Assembly: GCA_045604985.1 (NCBI GenBank)
Contig: JAZUPD010000045.1
Span: forward strand, 1 to 59,671
DNA from: SIG710 sp045604985
Lineage (GTDB): Bacteria; Bacillota; Clostridia; Oscillospirales; CAG-272
Length of the DNA: 59,671 nt
Reading direction: 5' to 3'
The notes under the pieces are model-generated. The model had not been told where the DNA came from. It made no database searches and worked only from the letters and a program-made list of their open reading frames with translations. The position numbers and the translations under genes were made by a program. Shown piece after piece: positions 43,256-53,324 of this stretch (positions are counted from its first letter, which is position 1; each line of letters starts with the position of its first letter).

Positions 43256-46200
43256 TTACTGATTTCCTTTGAATTTCTGAATGTCAAGCCAGCAAATGTT
43301 GTTAGAGAGATCTGCGCCTTTCGCTATAAATCTTTCGCATACAAATTCAAGATTTGTGCTGTTATAATTCAGTCCGTCACTACCGATAAGGTCAGAATAA
43401 ACGACATAATCGTTTCCTTCCTCATCTTCGTAAATAACATAACCTCTGAAAGTTACATTCTTCATATAGTTTTCAGCGGAGAAATAAGTGACCGTGCAAG
43501 CATATTCAATCTTGCTTTTACTTTCGGAAAGAATATTACCAACTCTATAGCCGTTCTTATAAATAGTCTTAACAGCTGCAAAGTCGTGTGAACCATATAC
43601 CCCATCCTCTTTTTCAAAGATGGTAAGCTCTACTTCTGCAGCTTCAAGCTTTTCTGTGGCAGCGAGCAAGCCACCATACTCAATCACCTTGAATCCCATT
43701 GCTTCAAAAGCTGCCATAGCATAAAGATCTACAGAGAACATAGAACGGAGTCCGTTATATGTTATTTCTCTGATTTTGTAGCCATCAAAGCTGACGATGT
43801 CTGCTGCGGTGACGACTATTTTCTCAAATTTGATACTTCTGTCAATAGCGTTTTCAGCAAAATAAGCATTTGCCCAGCTTACAAATTCTTCAGCCGTTGA
43901 GCCGGAATAACCCTTAACGGTTGTGAGACCTTTCATAATAGTTACAAAGGTTTCATAATCATTCTGGGTTTCACTATAACTTCCAACAAAGAGAGCTTCG
44001 GGATTTTTAACTGTGATCGTCGTGATAGTAGTATTATTATTTTTATTACTAGTCGTCCAAGAATAATCAGATGAGTAAAAGGGTTTTGCAGGAACTGCAC
44101 TCCAGCCTGCGGGGAATTCCAATTCGCTAACCTGCCATTTTTTGTCGGTTGATACTCCGCTTATAAGAGATCTGTCTGCAATTGAAGAAATATTTTCCGG
44201 TAAAACTATGGTTTTGAGCTTGTTCTCCCAAGAGAGCGCTTCGCTTCCGATACTTACATTCTCAGCGAAAATGATCTTTTCAAGAGCGTTTCTATCAAGT
44301 GCAAATGAACCAATAGTAGTAATATTGGAAAGATTGAACGTCTTCTCCTCGACTTCCTGACCATAGGTATATACGGTATGAAGATTAGACATATTTTCGC
44401 TGAGAGCATGGCCTTCAATTGACTTGCAACTCACAGGAAGCTCAAGAATTTCTATATTTTTGAAATTTTGAATACCCCTATTAAGAACCGTGATCGGAGC
44501 TTTGATTCGAACTATAGTTGTGTTCGTTTTGTATTCATCGTCAATATCCCAGCTACCCCAAGCATTGGGAAGCGTTGTAATTTCGCCTGATATCGTTACG
44601 GAATACTTGCCGTCATCAAGAGCACTCACAGACCACTTTGCACCTTGATATTCTCCTGATGCAACTGCATCGTCATCAAGGTCTACAAATGAAATACTTC
44701 TGTCAATAGCGTTTTCAGCAAAATAAGCATTTGCCCAGTTTACAAATTCTTCTGCCGTTGAGCCGGAATAACCATTAACGGTTGTGAGCGCAGTGAAATT
44801 ATTAAGGAACGCACTATAAGGAGCTTCCTCTGTTGCACCTTCAAATACTGCATCAGGATTATTGATTGTAATAGTGGTAACAAACGGATTAGCCACCGGA
44901 GCTACCGACGAGTAATCAGAAACACCAAAACAACTATACTGAACTGTAGTCATGCTCTTAGGGAAACTGATGGTTGTAAGCTTGTTTTTAGAACTCTGTT
45001 TGTAGCCAACGAATGAATTTTCGCCCAAAGTGGATCCTTCCGAAATCTCTACAGATTCCAGAGCAGTATTCCATCTAAATGCCTCTATGCTAATGGCGGT
45101 GTTTTCGCCGAATATTATGTTCTTAAACGCTGCATTAGCAAATGCATACGCAGGAATATAATTAAAGTTCGAAAGATTAGCAGTTCCTTCTACGACAGTC
45201 TGACCCGTTGTATAAACTGTATCGAGAGAACTCATACCGTTGAAGCAGCTTTCGCTTGTCCATTCCCAATTCTTAAGAGATTCGGGCAATTCAATGGTTT
45301 TTACATACTTAAAGGAATTAAAGGTATAACCATCAATTCTAGTTACCGGAGCTTGAATAACGATTTTTGTCAGTTTATTTAGTGAACCGCTGGAATAGGG
45401 ATAAAAGTCGAACACTTCATGAGCTGCGCTGTCCCAGCCATAAAGACCTGTTCCGCTAAATCCGTAAACATTGTTTTGTGAATCATAAGGTCTGATGCGT
45501 GTTCCTGTACCATAAATGTACATAACGCGTTCGCCATTTTCAATAACGATTTTCCAGTTAAGATTGTCTCCTGCATTACCAATTGCAATAACATTTTCCA
45601 TTAAATAGAAAGGAATGTCGTTATCATTAGCATATGTTTCAGCAGAAGAACCGGAAACGCCGTAAATTGCAGTAAGTTTGGTGGTATTACTCTCGGTTTT
45701 AAGGAAATTAGAACTGATGGCAGTATCCTTGCCGTTAACCACAAGGGTTTTAAGTTTTGAGCAGTTGAAAAAAGCTCTATCGTCGAGAGATGTCACTGCT
45801 TCGGGAATTTCTACCTTAGTAAGTGAAGAATTGTAGCTGATAAACTTTGCTGGAATAGCACATGTAAGTGCGTCAGAAAACTTAACTTCCTGCAGAACGC
45901 TTTGTCCCGATCCGTCAAAATGAAGAGAACCCGACAAGGTAGTGATATAGGAGAGATCATAAGTTCCGACGATCTGGTCGTTTCCTTTGACATATATTGT
46001 CGAAAGATTAGCGCATCCACCAAATGCCCACTCGCCAATTTTCGTTATATTCTTTGTAAGCTCAACTGTTGTAAGACCGGAGATACCGTAGAACGTATTG
46101 CTACCGATATTTGTAACAGAATCGCAGAACTTGATAGTCTTTATCTTATCTTGATAAGGATAGAATACAGATTTGCTTTCCTGTCCCCATCCGCCGGAGC

Positions 46201-48778
46201 CGGAATAAGTCGTTGTTCCGGTACCATCAATAGTGAGAACACCCGTGCTTATATCGAGGAGCCATGTAAGATCTGTACCTGCAGATCCAGTTGCACCAAG
46301 GTTTGTAAATGTATTGCCATTTTGTTCCGCAAAAGTCTTTGCATACGCATTGTCATAGGACACGATGGTTGCATCGTCTTTGATTGCGGACTCTGCAATT
46401 TCGGTAACCGAAACAGGAACGGTTACAGTTGCACCGTCTACAGCAAAAGCATTATCTCCGATAGCTGTTATGCCCTCAAAAATGTCAACCTTCGTTATAT
46501 TGTAGCTTGACCAAGGTGCGCTTGAATAGCTTGCATACGCAGGAATTGCTCCTTTACCCTTGATTGTAAGAGTACCGTCGTTGCCGGCGATCCAAAGACC
46601 AACGCCCTCAATATTTCCATATCCTGCCGCATCGCCAACACCCGTCATATTGTAGGTTGCGCTGAGGGCGGGAGATGTAAATGTAACGCTAGCATCGTCA
46701 ATATCAGTATAAATCTTACCGTCTTCAAGAGTAATGCTGTTTCCATCAACAAGTATTCCCTGTGCCGAAACCCAAAGAGGCGTGGGAATAAGAGCATAAT
46801 AGGTATTTGATCCGGTAACAGAGGTCTGTCCCAGCACACCGTCTGCAGTATAGAGCTTAATTTCGCCACCTGTCGTGGGTCTACCGCCCCAATTCATGCA
46901 GGCATCGAGAACGATCGCAGCATTTTCGCCGTTAAGTGTACCATCATTTTCGATAACCCAAACCTTACTGTTTACATCATTATGGAGAGAGTAGATCTCA
47001 GCAAGTTTTGCATTGATATTTGTAAGACCGGTGCCGGTAAGAACAACGCCGATGGCATCGGCTGTGCTTGATGTTGCAAGAGCCTTGAAATCAACGGTCG
47101 TGTTCTTATCAACTACGTAAATATCAACTGTTGAACCACTATTTTCGGCAACCTTTGACCATGCAGTGTTAAAATCTGCAAAAAACGTCTCGTCGATCTC
47201 GGTTTTTGCATTTACAACATTTTCGGTATTGGTATTGCTTGTTTTACTGATGGTCTCATAGTAAGGAGCACTGTTTTTATCAGGTGAATGTCCTTGAGAC
47301 TGGCAAGCAGTCAGGGATACATTACATCTAAGACTATTATAAATTGAAAGTGCAGTAGACGGAGGGACGTGAATATCATTAAGACCAATAGTTATTTGTA
47401 CATCACAAGCGGGATCTATAAGTGAAGCAAGATGAGCGGTGTCAACGTAATGAAGTCCTTCACCGTAACCGCTTCTGATTTGAGAGGGCTTATAACGGTC
47501 AGAATCTTCTGTTACAACGCCCTGGTCGGCAAACCACGGAACACCTGCACTGACTGAAGTAACCGCTCCATTGCTAAGTCCTGCAACCGCAAGAGCTTGA
47601 TAGCCACCTTGGGATACGCCGTTTGTAGTTATCTTTTGTCCATCCCAAATACCTACCCAATCTTCATAGCCTTCAACTCCCTCTCCAAAATAAAGCTTCA
47701 GGAAGTTCAATGCCTGAACATCTCGCATAAGCATATACTTATAGTATGTAGTATGCGGGCTTGCGTTCTCAGTAGCATTATTACCGTGCGACTTTGTATA
47801 TCCGTACGTCTCATAGAGATAACCGCCGGCAGTGTCACCCTTATAATAATCACCGATATAGTGATCTCCATCAACCCATTCTGTACCTATATCCGCTTCT
47901 GCAACATTGTGAGGAGCCGGAACGGAGTGTGGAGAAACGCTGAGAGTTATTGAGTTAGAGTTACAAATGCTTGACTGAGGTTCAATGCTTGTATTTGATC
48001 CACTTGCGCTTATCAAGTCACGGCCTTTATAGAGAAGGCGGAGACCCAGTCCTGACTTATACTCTGTGCTTACCAAGGATTCCATAGGAATCGTAAGATA
48101 TGCCATGACGTGGTTTGTGTTGGTCCAAGTACCGAGTGTATTAAAATATTCGTCAGTCGGGCAACTAATCTCAAGTTCATAGCATTGGTATTTAGTTAAA
48201 TTAAAGATTTTAGTACCCAAATCCTTAATGAACTTGATAGTTGGCTTTCCTTCCGGTGTTGAAAGAGGGGCAAGAGTTTCTTCCCAAAAAGCTTCAAAAT
48301 CGCCAAACTCATTGTCATAGTCGGGCTTTCCGTAAATAGGATAAATCTCTGTAACCTCAGCTCCCGCACCGCATAAATATGACGATACAGCAGATATTAC
48401 GTTCTTTGAAGCATCTGCTGCTCTTACGGACATCCATACAAAACCCGGACGGCGAAGGCCTCCCGCAAGAGTTACAGTATATACCCCATCAACAGGCTCG
48501 ACATATCCGGTTAGCTTTCTGCCGTCATCCATAGTTGCGCTATATGAAAGATATGGTGCCGTAACAACGGTTGAACCACTCTTGAGCTGGAATTTAAAAA
48601 TCATATCCTCACCGACTTTATAATCAAGCGGTTCGTTAACCTTGATTTCACTGATAACAGCACTTGAAACCGTTGAAATATCGGCATAGTCTGCAGCTGT
48701 TACAGTGAAAGGGAATGATGCGGCTACCATCAATATAGCAAGAAGGCACGCCGTGAGTTTTTTGAAATTGATTTTCAT
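43256..48778 (-). CDS. Giant secreted acetylxylan-esterase/LRR surface protein
   Basis: At 1840 residues this is the largest gene. A signal peptide covers residues 1-28. A beta-sandwich region (about 35-140) precedes an AXE1-type esterase domain (about 145-530): nucleophile Ser389 in GVSQGGY, Asp468 in GLNDIHV, His497 in SQGHSP. The Asp-His gap of 29 equals that of known AXE1 esterases. Residues about 730-1640 are BspA-type leucine-rich repeat blocks (TAIGDNAF, LTTVxGYSGSTAEEF). The last 200 residues resemble the end module (GYKIR...GLRSMF) of clostridial surface proteins. There is no dockerin or sortase signal. It may deacetylate plant polysaccharide and bind surfaces. Confidence 0.85.
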   Translation of the reverse strand: MKINFKKLTACLLAILMVAASFPFTVTAADYADISTVSSAVISEIKVNEPLDYKVGEDMIFKFQLKSGSTVVTAPYLSYSATMDDGRKLTGYVEPVDGVYTVTLAGGLRRPGFVWMSVRAADASKNVISAVSSYLCGAGAEVTEIYPIYGKPDYDNEFGDFEAFWEETLAPLSTPEGKPTIKFIKDLGTKIFNLTKYQCYELEISCPTDEYFNTLGTWTNTNHVMAYLTIPMESLVSTEYKSGLGLRLLYKGRDLISASGSNTSIEPQSSICNSNSITLSVSPHSVPAPHNVAEADIGTEWVDGDHYIGDYYKGDTAGGYLYETYGYTKSHGNNATENASPHTTYYKYMLMRDVQALNFLKLYFGEGVEGYEDWVGIWDGQKITTNGVSQGGYQALAVAGLSNGAVTSVSAGVPWFADQGVVTEDSDRYKPSQIRSGYGEGLHYVDTAHLASLIDPACDVQITIGLNDIHVPPSTALSIYNSLRCNVSLTACQSQGHSPDKNSAPYYETISKTSNTNTENVVNAKTEIDETFFADFNTAWSKVAENSGSTVDIYVVDKNTTVDFKALATSSTADAIGVVLTGTGLTNINAKLAEIYSLHNDVNSKVWVIENDGTLNGENAAIVLDACMNWGGRPTTGGEIKLYTADGVLGQTSVTGSNTYYALIPTPLWVSAQGILVDGNSITLEDGKIYTDIDDASVTFTSPALSATYNMTGVGDAAGYGNIEGVGLWIAGNDGTLTIKGKGAIPAYASYSSAPWSSYNITKVDIFEGITAIGDNAFAVDGATVTVPVSVTEIAESAIKDDATIVSYDNAYAKTFAEQNGNTFTNLGATGSAGTDLTWLLDISTGVLTIDGTGTTTYSGSGGWGQESKSVFYPYQDKIKTIKFCDSVTNIGSNTFYGISGLTTVELTKNITKIGEWAFGGCANLSTIYVKGNDQIVGTYDLSYITTLSGSLHFDGSGQSVLQEVKFSDALTCAIPAKFISYNSSLTKVEIPEAVTSLDDRAFFNCSKLKTLVVNGKDTAISSNFLKTESNTTKLTAIYGVSGSSAETYANDNDIPFYLMENVIAIGNAGDNLNWKIVIENGERVMYIYGTGTRIRPYDSQNNVYGFSGTGLYGWDSAAHEVFDFYPYSSGSLNKLTKIVIQAPVTRIDGYTFNSFKYVKTIELPESLKNWEWTSESCFNGMSSLDTVYTTGQTVVEGTANLSNFNYIPAYAFANAAFKNIIFGENTAISIEAFRWNTALESVEISEGSTLGENSFVGYKQSSKNKLTTISFPKSMTTVQYSCFGVSDYSSVAPVANPFVTTITINNPDAVFEGATEEAPYSAFLNNFTALTTVNGYSGSTAEEFVNWANAYFAENAIDRSISFVDLDDDAVASGEYQGAKWSVSALDDGKYSVTISGEITTLPNAWGSWDIDDEYKTNTTIVRIKAPITVLNRGIQNFKNIEILELPVSCKSIEGHALSENMSNLHTVYTYGQEVEEKTFNLSNITTIGSFALDRNALEKIIFAENVSIGSEALSWENKLKTIVLPENISSIADRSLISGVSTDKKWQVSELEFPAGWSAVPAKPFYSSDYSWTTSNKNNNTTITTITVKNPEALFVGSYSETQNDYETFVTIMKGLTTVKGYSGSTAEEFVSWANAYFAENAIDRSIKFEKIVVTAADIVSFDGYKIREITYNGLRSMFSVDLYAMAAFEAMGFKVIEYGGLLAATEKLEAAEVELTIFEKEDGVYGSHDFAAVKTIYKNGYRVGNILSESKSKIEYACTVTYFSAENYMKNVTFRGYVIYEDEEGNDYVVYSDLIGSDGLNYNSTNLEFVCERFIAKGADLSNNICWLDIQKFKGNQ
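43832..44788 (-). repeat. Internal duplication inside the LRR region
   Basis: Positions 43832-43927 and 44693-44788 are nearly identical over 96 bases and encode the repeated end of an LRR block (GYSGSTAEEFV, WANAYFAENAIDRS). The distance of 861 bases shows a duplicated unit of about 287 residues. Confidence 0.8.
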
Positions 48779-48971
48779 GACTAGACTAAGTTCCTTTCTT
48801 TTTCTGTTTTTCGCTTATAAAAAATTGGTTTGCGAACTTAAGTATGGGTATATTTTATCACATAGAAATCTCGATATCAACTTTTATTACGGTGATAACT
48901 GCAAAATAAGGAAATTATTATATTGACAAACATTATTCCTAATATTGCAGCACAATTTTTTCGTATTAAAA

Positions 48972-49538
48972 TCAACCGAGATTGACCTTACAGCCTTCAA
49001 AGGTAAACAAAACATCCTCCAAATTCTGATTTGTGTTATCTCCTATGTTAGAAACGAGGCTAAGTTCCGTTTCACCGCTTGCGCCTTCAAGGATCTGGAA
49101 AGACATAACATAAAGGACGCCGTCTTCTTTAAAATCGGTAGGGTTAAAGTAAAGTGCAGTTGCAAATTCAAGATCAGCAACAGCATCGCCTCCCTGCTGA
49201 ATGTTAGAAATGATATTTGAGGGTTCAAGAAGCTCGGAATCTGTGATCTCAACGGGTATCAGCTTTGTGTTGTCATAATGAAGTTGAATATTAAAAGCCG
49301 CAACTCCCTGATTTCCTGAAATCGAAACACTCGCAAATAGTTGGTTTCCAACAACCTCGGCAGACACCGAAATAACACCGCCATCAACCTTAACAGCGGT
49401 TTCGGGAGCATCCCCCGTTATTGCGCTCGTGCCAGCATTATTACTTTCCGCATCACCCTCGACCTTATCTCCGCATGAAGCGAGACAAGCAAGGACGAGA
49501 ACTAAGGAAAGAAGAAGAATTAAAATTCTTGATTTCAT
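48972..49538 (-). CDS. Cohesin-domain lipoprotein
   Basis: From the ATG at 49538 (GGAGGATT site) the protein has 188 residues: a lipoprotein signal with lipobox LASC (cysteine near 22), an Asn/Thr/Gly linker, and a single cohesin-like beta-sandwich (about 48-188) with GVAAFNIQLHYDNTKLIPVE, an ATALYFNPTDFKEDGVLYVM strand pair and GETELSLVS. Cohesins bind dockerins. As a lipoprotein it would hold dockerin proteins at the membrane. The stand-alone dockerin at 14074 is a possible partner. It is just upstream of the esterase/LRR gene on the same strand. Confidence 0.8.
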   Translation of the reverse strand: MKSRILILLLSLVLVLACLASCGDKVEGDAESNNAGTSAITGDAPETAVKVDGGVISVSAEVVGNQLFASVSISGNQGVAAFNIQLHYDNTKLIPVEITDSELLEPSNIISNIQQGGDAVADLEFATALYFNPTDFKEDGVLYVMSFQILEGASGETELSLVSNIGDNTNQNLEDVLFTFEGCKVNLG

Positions 49539-49672
49539 AAATAAATCCTCCAAAAATTACTTTTCTAAGTACACTATACCATACTTTTCAGAATTTTGCA
49601 AGAGGTATATTGAATTTTTTTATTTTTTAATGAGTAGGTTTAATTTTAAAATACGCTCATATCACCTATATT

Positions 49673-50551
49673 TTAAAGATTCTTTTCCATAAACAGACTT
49701 GCGTTTTCATACGTGAGCTTATCTGCAATATCCTTGCCGAATTTTTCGCACAGCTTTTCGTATATCATCGGGACGCTTTCTATTCCCGAAATATCATTCG
49801 GCATCGGCGCACCGTCCATATCTGCACCAAAGCAGGTAACGTCCTCTCCGCCAAGGGAAAGATAATGCTCAAAATGACGAAGGACATCCTCCGCCGTGCA
49901 TTTTTTATCATCAAATGTAAGATGATAAGCACATAGACTGAGTCCAACGACACCGCCAAGCTCTTTAATACGCAAAAACTGCTCATCCCGAAGATTTCTC
50001 CTATGAGAATATACAGAATATGAACATGAATGTGAAGCTATAACCGCTTTTCCCTGCTTTTCTGCCATATTCAATATTTCATCCGCACTTTTAACGGAGC
50101 AATGTGAGATATCGGGAATAATTCCTATTTCAAAGCATCTTCCAACGACTTCCTTGCCAAAATCGGTAAGTCCAGCATCGGTATCATATGCTCCGCCAAT
50201 GATACTTTTGCCCTTCCACACAGGAATAAGAAATCTTATGCCCATGGAACGAAGAATATCCAGCCTTTCGATTTCACCGCAAAGAAGCCTTGCATCCTCA
50301 AGAGAAAAAGCAAATGGACCGAAATCGGACGGAACGGAGCTGTTGCGCAAAAAATTTGCGTGCATTTCGAGAAAATCATCAAAGGCTTCCTTGTCCGAAC
50401 GCTCATTATTGCACCACAGTGCCATTACCTGCCTGTATTCATCAAGGCTTTTTGCCCTTTCAATCGAAATGTTGAGCTTATTTTTTATCATTCCTTCATT
50501 TTGAACATACATTTCATATGCTGTGTCGCAATGCAGATCAAAAAATTTCAT
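49673..50551 (-). CDS. Membrane dipeptidase family (M19) peptidase
   Basis: From the ATG at 50551 (AGGAGAAG site) the protein has 292 residues and starts MKFFDLHCDTAYEM, the M19 zinc motif. Further ligand segments are IPDISHCS, VIASHSCSYSVYSHRRNL, and FGADMDG. These enzymes cleave dipeptides, often with a D-residue at the second place. No signal peptide is seen, so it probably acts in the cytoplasm. Confidence 0.9.
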   Translation of the reverse strand: MKFFDLHCDTAYEMYVQNEGMIKNKLNISIERAKSLDEYRQVMALWCNNERSDKEAFDDFLEMHANFLRNSSVPSDFGPFAFSLEDARLLCGEIERLDILRSMGIRFLIPVWKGKSIIGGAYDTDAGLTDFGKEVVGRCFEIGIIPDISHCSVKSADEILNMAEKQGKAVIASHSCSYSVYSHRRNLRDEQFLRIKELGGVVGLSLCAYHLTFDDKKCTAEDVLRHFEHYLSLGGEDVTCFGADMDGAPMPNDISGIESVPMIYEKLCEKFGKDIADKLTYENASLFMEKNL

Positions 50552-50711
50552 ATCTTCTCCTATCATCCAAATCGGTCAAACTATTCACCTTAATAATACT
50601 GTATGGTACTCAAAGCCTTGTTAGCACCGCTATAATGATTAAACCCCAGCTATCCTTCAGCTCTATGTGAAGAATTTTCGTATCGTCTATGTGCAAAGCT
50701 TTTGTTTCCAA

Positions 50712-51470
50712 TCATTTCAATGTTTTATACAAAAAGCTTTTACCTCGTTTTTCATCACTTTTTTCAATTAAACCGAGTTTGCAAAGTATTTTCAGCGCAG
50801 AGTATCCGCCATAGGAGCGAACACCCGCCGCCTTCATATATTCACTTGCAGTAAAAGTCTCTCCAAGGTCTTTCGGAAGAAATTCGACATAATCCTCAGC
50901 TTTTGAATAGATTTTTTCTTCTATCAGCCCGATCGGCATCATCTGAAATCTCTTAGAGCCGCGCTTTTTGTCTGCGCTCCATCCGCAAAGAAGCCTATAT
51001 TCTTCCTCTTCAAGAAGCAAAAAAGTTATCTTTAACCGCTCGTTCCCAAGAAAGTCGCTGATAAACAGCCAATCACGCATAATATCCTTTGGCAAGGTCT
51101 TTTTATTGGATTTTTTTCTCGATCTTATCTCCCCGCTCTCAGGATCAAGCCAAACGCACCATTTTATATACGGCAAAGGCCTTACTATGTTTACCGAAAA
51201 AGCTGTTTTTTCAAGATAATATTTCAGCTTTTCTTTCATTGGATAGAAACATCCCGTCTGAATTTCAATAATTTCGTTTTCTCTTAAAATATCCGCAACA
51301 TACGGCCCTATCTGTATTTCGTGCATGGATTCATCATCCTCAATAAACTTTTTAAGGATCTGATGAAGCCTTTTTTCCTTTAAAGTCCCGATATTTTCGC
51401 CGTTTTTTCTGTCCGAGAGCAGATTTTCTCTTATGCAAAGTTCAAAACGAAGCTTATCTCCCTCTCTCAC
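50712..51470 (-). CDS. Unknown protein with a nuclease-like core and winged helix
   Basis: The 252-residue protein begins with a GTG that overlaps the stop of the ABC exporter gene (GTGA). It has a conserved GTLKEKRLHQILKKF, a VADILRENEIIEIQTG motif whose Asp and Glu-x-Gln resemble a PD-(D/E)XK nuclease core, YIKWCVWLDPESGEI, and a C-terminal winged-helix-like part (about 195-252). I recognise it as a clostridial hypothetical family, but do not know a function. Coupling to an ABC exporter is unusual and noted as a finding. Confidence 0.7.
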   Translation of the reverse strand: MREGDKLRFELCIRENLLSDRKNGENIGTLKEKRLHQILKKFIEDDESMHEIQIGPYVADILRENEIIEIQTGCFYPMKEKLKYYLEKTAFSVNIVRPLPYIKWCVWLDPESGEIRSRKKSNKKTLPKDIMRDWLFISDFLGNERLKITFLLLEEEEYRLLCGWSADKKRGSKRFQMMPIGLIEEKIYSKAEDYVEFLPKDLGETFTASEYMKAAGVRSYGGYSALKILCKLGLIEKSDEKRGKSFLYKTLK

Positions 51471-53308
51471 GTTGCAATACCCGCAAATTGATTACTATAC
51501 AGCTTTGAATATTCTCCGCCAAGTGCGAGAAGTTCTTCGTGGCTGCCGCTCTCAACGATAATGCCATCCGACAAAACAACTATAACATCAGCATCTCTTA
51601 TTGTGGAAAGTCTGTGAGCAATGATAAGCGAGGTCCTGTTTTTCATTAGATTTACCATCGCCTGCTGGATATGCATTTCGGTTCTTGTATCAACGGATGA
51701 CGTGGCCTCATCGAGAATGAGTATCTTGGGATCTGCAAGCACCGCGCGGGAGATCGCAAGAAGCTGTCTTTGTCCCTGTGAAAGATTAGACCCGGCTTCG
51801 GCAAGCTCGGTATCATAACCTTCAGGTAAACGGCTTATAAATCTGTCTGCGTTCGAAGTCTTCGTTGCTCTTCTTATGTCCTCCTCGGTGGCGTTATCAT
51901 TTCCATATTTGATATTCGTCCTTATTGTGTCGCAAAAAAGCACCGTGTCCTGAAGAACTATGCCGATAACTCTGCGGAGTACATCCTTTGGTATTTGGGT
52001 TATATTTACTCCGTCTACCGTGATAGAGCCACCGTTTATCTCATAAAATCTCGTGAGAAGATTAACTATGGTAGTCTTTCCCGAGCCTGTTGCTCCAACG
52101 ATGGCGATCTTCTGACCCGGCTCAACCTTTAGATTGAACTTTTTGAGAACAGGCTTGCCCTCAACATATGAAAAATCAACGTCACGGAAAACGATCTCTC
52201 CCCTCATGTTTTCAGTATCAAATTCCGTCTTTCCATCGTCGATCTCGTTTTCGCTGTCCATTATCTCAAAAATTCTTTCTGCCGCAGCAAGTGCCGTTAA
52301 AATCGCCGAATACTGGTTTGCAATCTGATTTATGGGATGTGTAAATTTCTTTGAATATTGAAGCATTGCCTGAATTGCACCGATGGTGATACCAAGCCCC
52401 TTAAGCATCATAAAGCCGCCGCTTGCTGCAATGAGAACATACTGAAAATTTCCCAAAAAATTCATAACAGGTCCCATAACAGAGCCCCATACTCTTGCTG
52501 AAATACTGTTTTTGCGAAGGGCTTCGCTTTCTGCAGCAAAATTTGAAACAGCCTTCTCCTCTCTTCCGTATGCCACAACGGTTTTATACGATGTAACCAT
52601 TTCCTCGACCTCGCCGTTAAGAGTTCCCAGAAGCTTTTGCTGACGGATAAAATATTTTCGCATGAATTTTGCAAGGTTTGCCGATACTAAAATCGTTATC
52701 GGGATTGTAAGAATAGCAATGAGCGTTATCTGCCAGCTGTAATATACCATCATGGCAAACGCACCGGCAAGAGTCATGATACTTGAAAAAAGCATCGTTA
52801 TAGAAGACGAAACAGCATTTGAAACATTTTCAACATCGTTTGTCATTCTGGACATAATATCACCGTGTCTGTGATTATCGGTATAACTGATGGGCAGTCT
52901 CGATATTTTTTTGAAAAGATCATTTCTCATTATAAATACGGTACTTTGCGAAAGCTTTGCCGAAAGAAGTCCCTGCGAATAAAACAAAACAGAGCTTATA
53001 ACGAATATAACCGCCATTATTATTAGATATCCGATGAGAGCTTCAAAATCCACGATAGTTATATTACCTTCTATCTTGAATGTATCAATCGCCTTTTGCT
53101 GGAAAAACGGTCCTAAAAGGTCAATTACGGTAACGCCTATCATTATTCCCAGCAAAGCAAAGAGAATCGCTCTGCTTTTTCCGATATATCTGAAAAGTCT
53201 GCCGATGGTGCGCTTCAAATTTTTCGGCTTTTCGCGGTTGAGCCTTGCACTCATAGGTCCTGCGCCGCCTCTTCCGGGTCCCGCTCCTCCTTGGCCCGGT
53301 CTTCCCAT
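51467..53308 (-). CDS. ABC exporter subunit B (catalytic Walker B)
   Basis: A half-size ABC exporter with six membrane helices (about 40-320) and an ATPase domain (Walker A IVGATGSGKTTIV, Walker B ILILDEATSSVD). Its signature is degenerate, LSQGQRQ. The ATG at 53308 with an AGAGAGG site gives 613 residues and a Gly/Pro-rich start; earlier in-frame GTG starts up to 53344 exist. With subunit A it forms a heterodimer of the BmrCD/TM287-288 type, usually exporting drugs or lipids. Substrate unknown. Confidence 0.87.
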   Translation of the reverse strand: MGRPGQGGAGPGRGGAGPMSARLNREKPKNLKRTIGRLFRYIGKSRAILFALLGIMIGVTVIDLLGPFFQQKAIDTFKIEGNITIVDFEALIGYLIIMAVIFVISSVLFYSQGLLSAKLSQSTVFIMRNDLFKKISRLPISYTDNHRHGDIMSRMTNDVENVSNAVSSSITMLFSSIMTLAGAFAMMVYYSWQITLIAILTIPITILVSANLAKFMRKYFIRQQKLLGTLNGEVEEMVTSYKTVVAYGREEKAVSNFAAESEALRKNSISARVWGSVMGPVMNFLGNFQYVLIAASGGFMMLKGLGITIGAIQAMLQYSKKFTHPINQIANQYSAILTALAAAERIFEIMDSENEIDDGKTEFDTENMRGEIVFRDVDFSYVEGKPVLKKFNLKVEPGQKIAIVGATGSGKTTIVNLLTRFYEINGGSITVDGVNITQIPKDVLRRVIGIVLQDTVLFCDTIRTNIKYGNDNATEEDIRRATKTSNADRFISRLPEGYDTELAEAGSNLSQGQRQLLAISRAVLADPKILILDEATSSVDTRTEMHIQQAMVNLMKNRTSLIIAHRLSTIRDADVIVVLSDGIIVESGSHEELLALGGEYSKLYSNQFAGIAT

Positions 53309-53324
53309 TTGCGGTCCTCTCTGG

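Noticed and set aside
45902..46510. 202-residue forward frame inside the giant gene
   Set aside because: It is the complement of LRR repeats, has no ribosome binding site and unusual composition.
43256..48778. Splitting the 1840-residue frame into separate esterase and LRR genes
   Set aside because: There is no stop or internal ribosome binding site between the parts, and only one signal peptide.
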